From the NCBI RefSeq assembly GCF_047663525.1, contig NC_092587.1, positions 37,501,001-37,565,000 on the forward strand: a DNA stretch of 64,000 nucleotides, read 5' to 3'. The notes under the pieces are model-generated. The model had not been told where the DNA came from and ran no database searches. It worked only from the letters and a program-made list of their open reading frames with translations. How positions within the stretch are numbered: the first letter of the stretch is position 1; each line of letters begins with the position of its first letter. The DNA comes from Anas platyrhynchos. Taxonomy: Eukaryota > Chordata > Aves > Anseriformes > Anatidae. Made by a program: the position numbers and the translations under genes. This document shows positions 63,691 to 64,000 of this stretch, in pieces.

Positions 63691-64000
63691 GTAAGTAATG
63701 ACAGGTAACTGGTCTTGGGAGGGAGTACTTGTGTCACTCTTTCCTGCAGTTGGCATGCCTTCTTTTTAATTTTAGGTGGTATTAATGTTTTTAATTGTTA
63801 TGAAGTGCAATCAAGCCATTTCTTATTAAGCAGTAAGTCAGACTGATGTCTGCTCTCTTGTAATCTTCAAAGATCGTATGAAATTTGTTTGTATTTATCA
63901 TTTGTATTCTAAAACAAAAAAAAATCTAGTTGTGTGAGGACTGCAGCATTTAGCCCTTCATATGTCACGTGAGGATTGTATCTGTGTAGGGAACATGTAC
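63691..64000 (+). other. CPSF6: CPSF6 3' UTR intron (window ends inside it or in the following exon)
   Basis: AT-rich sequence after the microexon donor. No clear acceptor is seen before the window end, so the final UTR exon and the poly(A) site probably lie to the right. In other vertebrates LYZ follows CPSF6 downstream. Confidence 0.5.

Overview
The window is vertebrate nuclear DNA, almost certainly from a bird. Evidence for this is the many 5'-truncated CR1 LINE copies (several ending in ATTCTATG-type octamers), the compact introns, the GC-rich CpG-island first exons and the absence of L1/Alu-type repeats. It holds the 5' ends of two genes pointing away from each other: CPM (carboxypeptidase M) on the minus strand at the left, and CPSF6 (cleavage and polyadenylation specificity factor 6, CFIm68) on the plus strand at the right. 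The same two genes are neighbours in this order and orientation on human chromosome 12q15, so the locus is conserved. No prokaryotic features, CRISPR arrays, tRNAs or rRNAs were seen.

Left part (1-6700): about 5.9 kb of CPM intron with one old CR1 copy, then two short CPM coding exons (5940-6090 and 6214-6231, minus strand) separated by a 123-bp intron, inside a CpG island. Only the signal peptide and the first ~37 residues of the mature enzyme are here; the catalytic exons lie beyond the left edge.

Middle (6700-46680): about 40 kb without any recognisable protein gene. It contains long simple arrays ((AAAG)n, (TTCC)n, (AAAAG)n, (ATGG)n, (GGGAA)n), CR1 copies of several ages including one CR1 inserted inside another, and old degenerate interspersed repeats. 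A few open frames or splice-site-like sequences are listed as weak leads only.

Right part (46680-64000): the CPSF6 CpG-island promoter, nine coding exons from 46955 to 63527 that splice in frame to 551 codons, the length I recall for the human protein, and a probable spliced 3' UTR. The RRM, the proline-rich centre with its FG dipeptide, and the RS-like C-terminus are all present and intact. The last coding exon has a tandem NAGNAG acceptor, and the 3' UTR seems to contain an 18-nt microexon.

I did not find a convincing new biological system. The points most worth checking are the splice variants of CPSF6, the split CPM signal peptide, the nested CR1 and the unusual number of long homopurine arrays.
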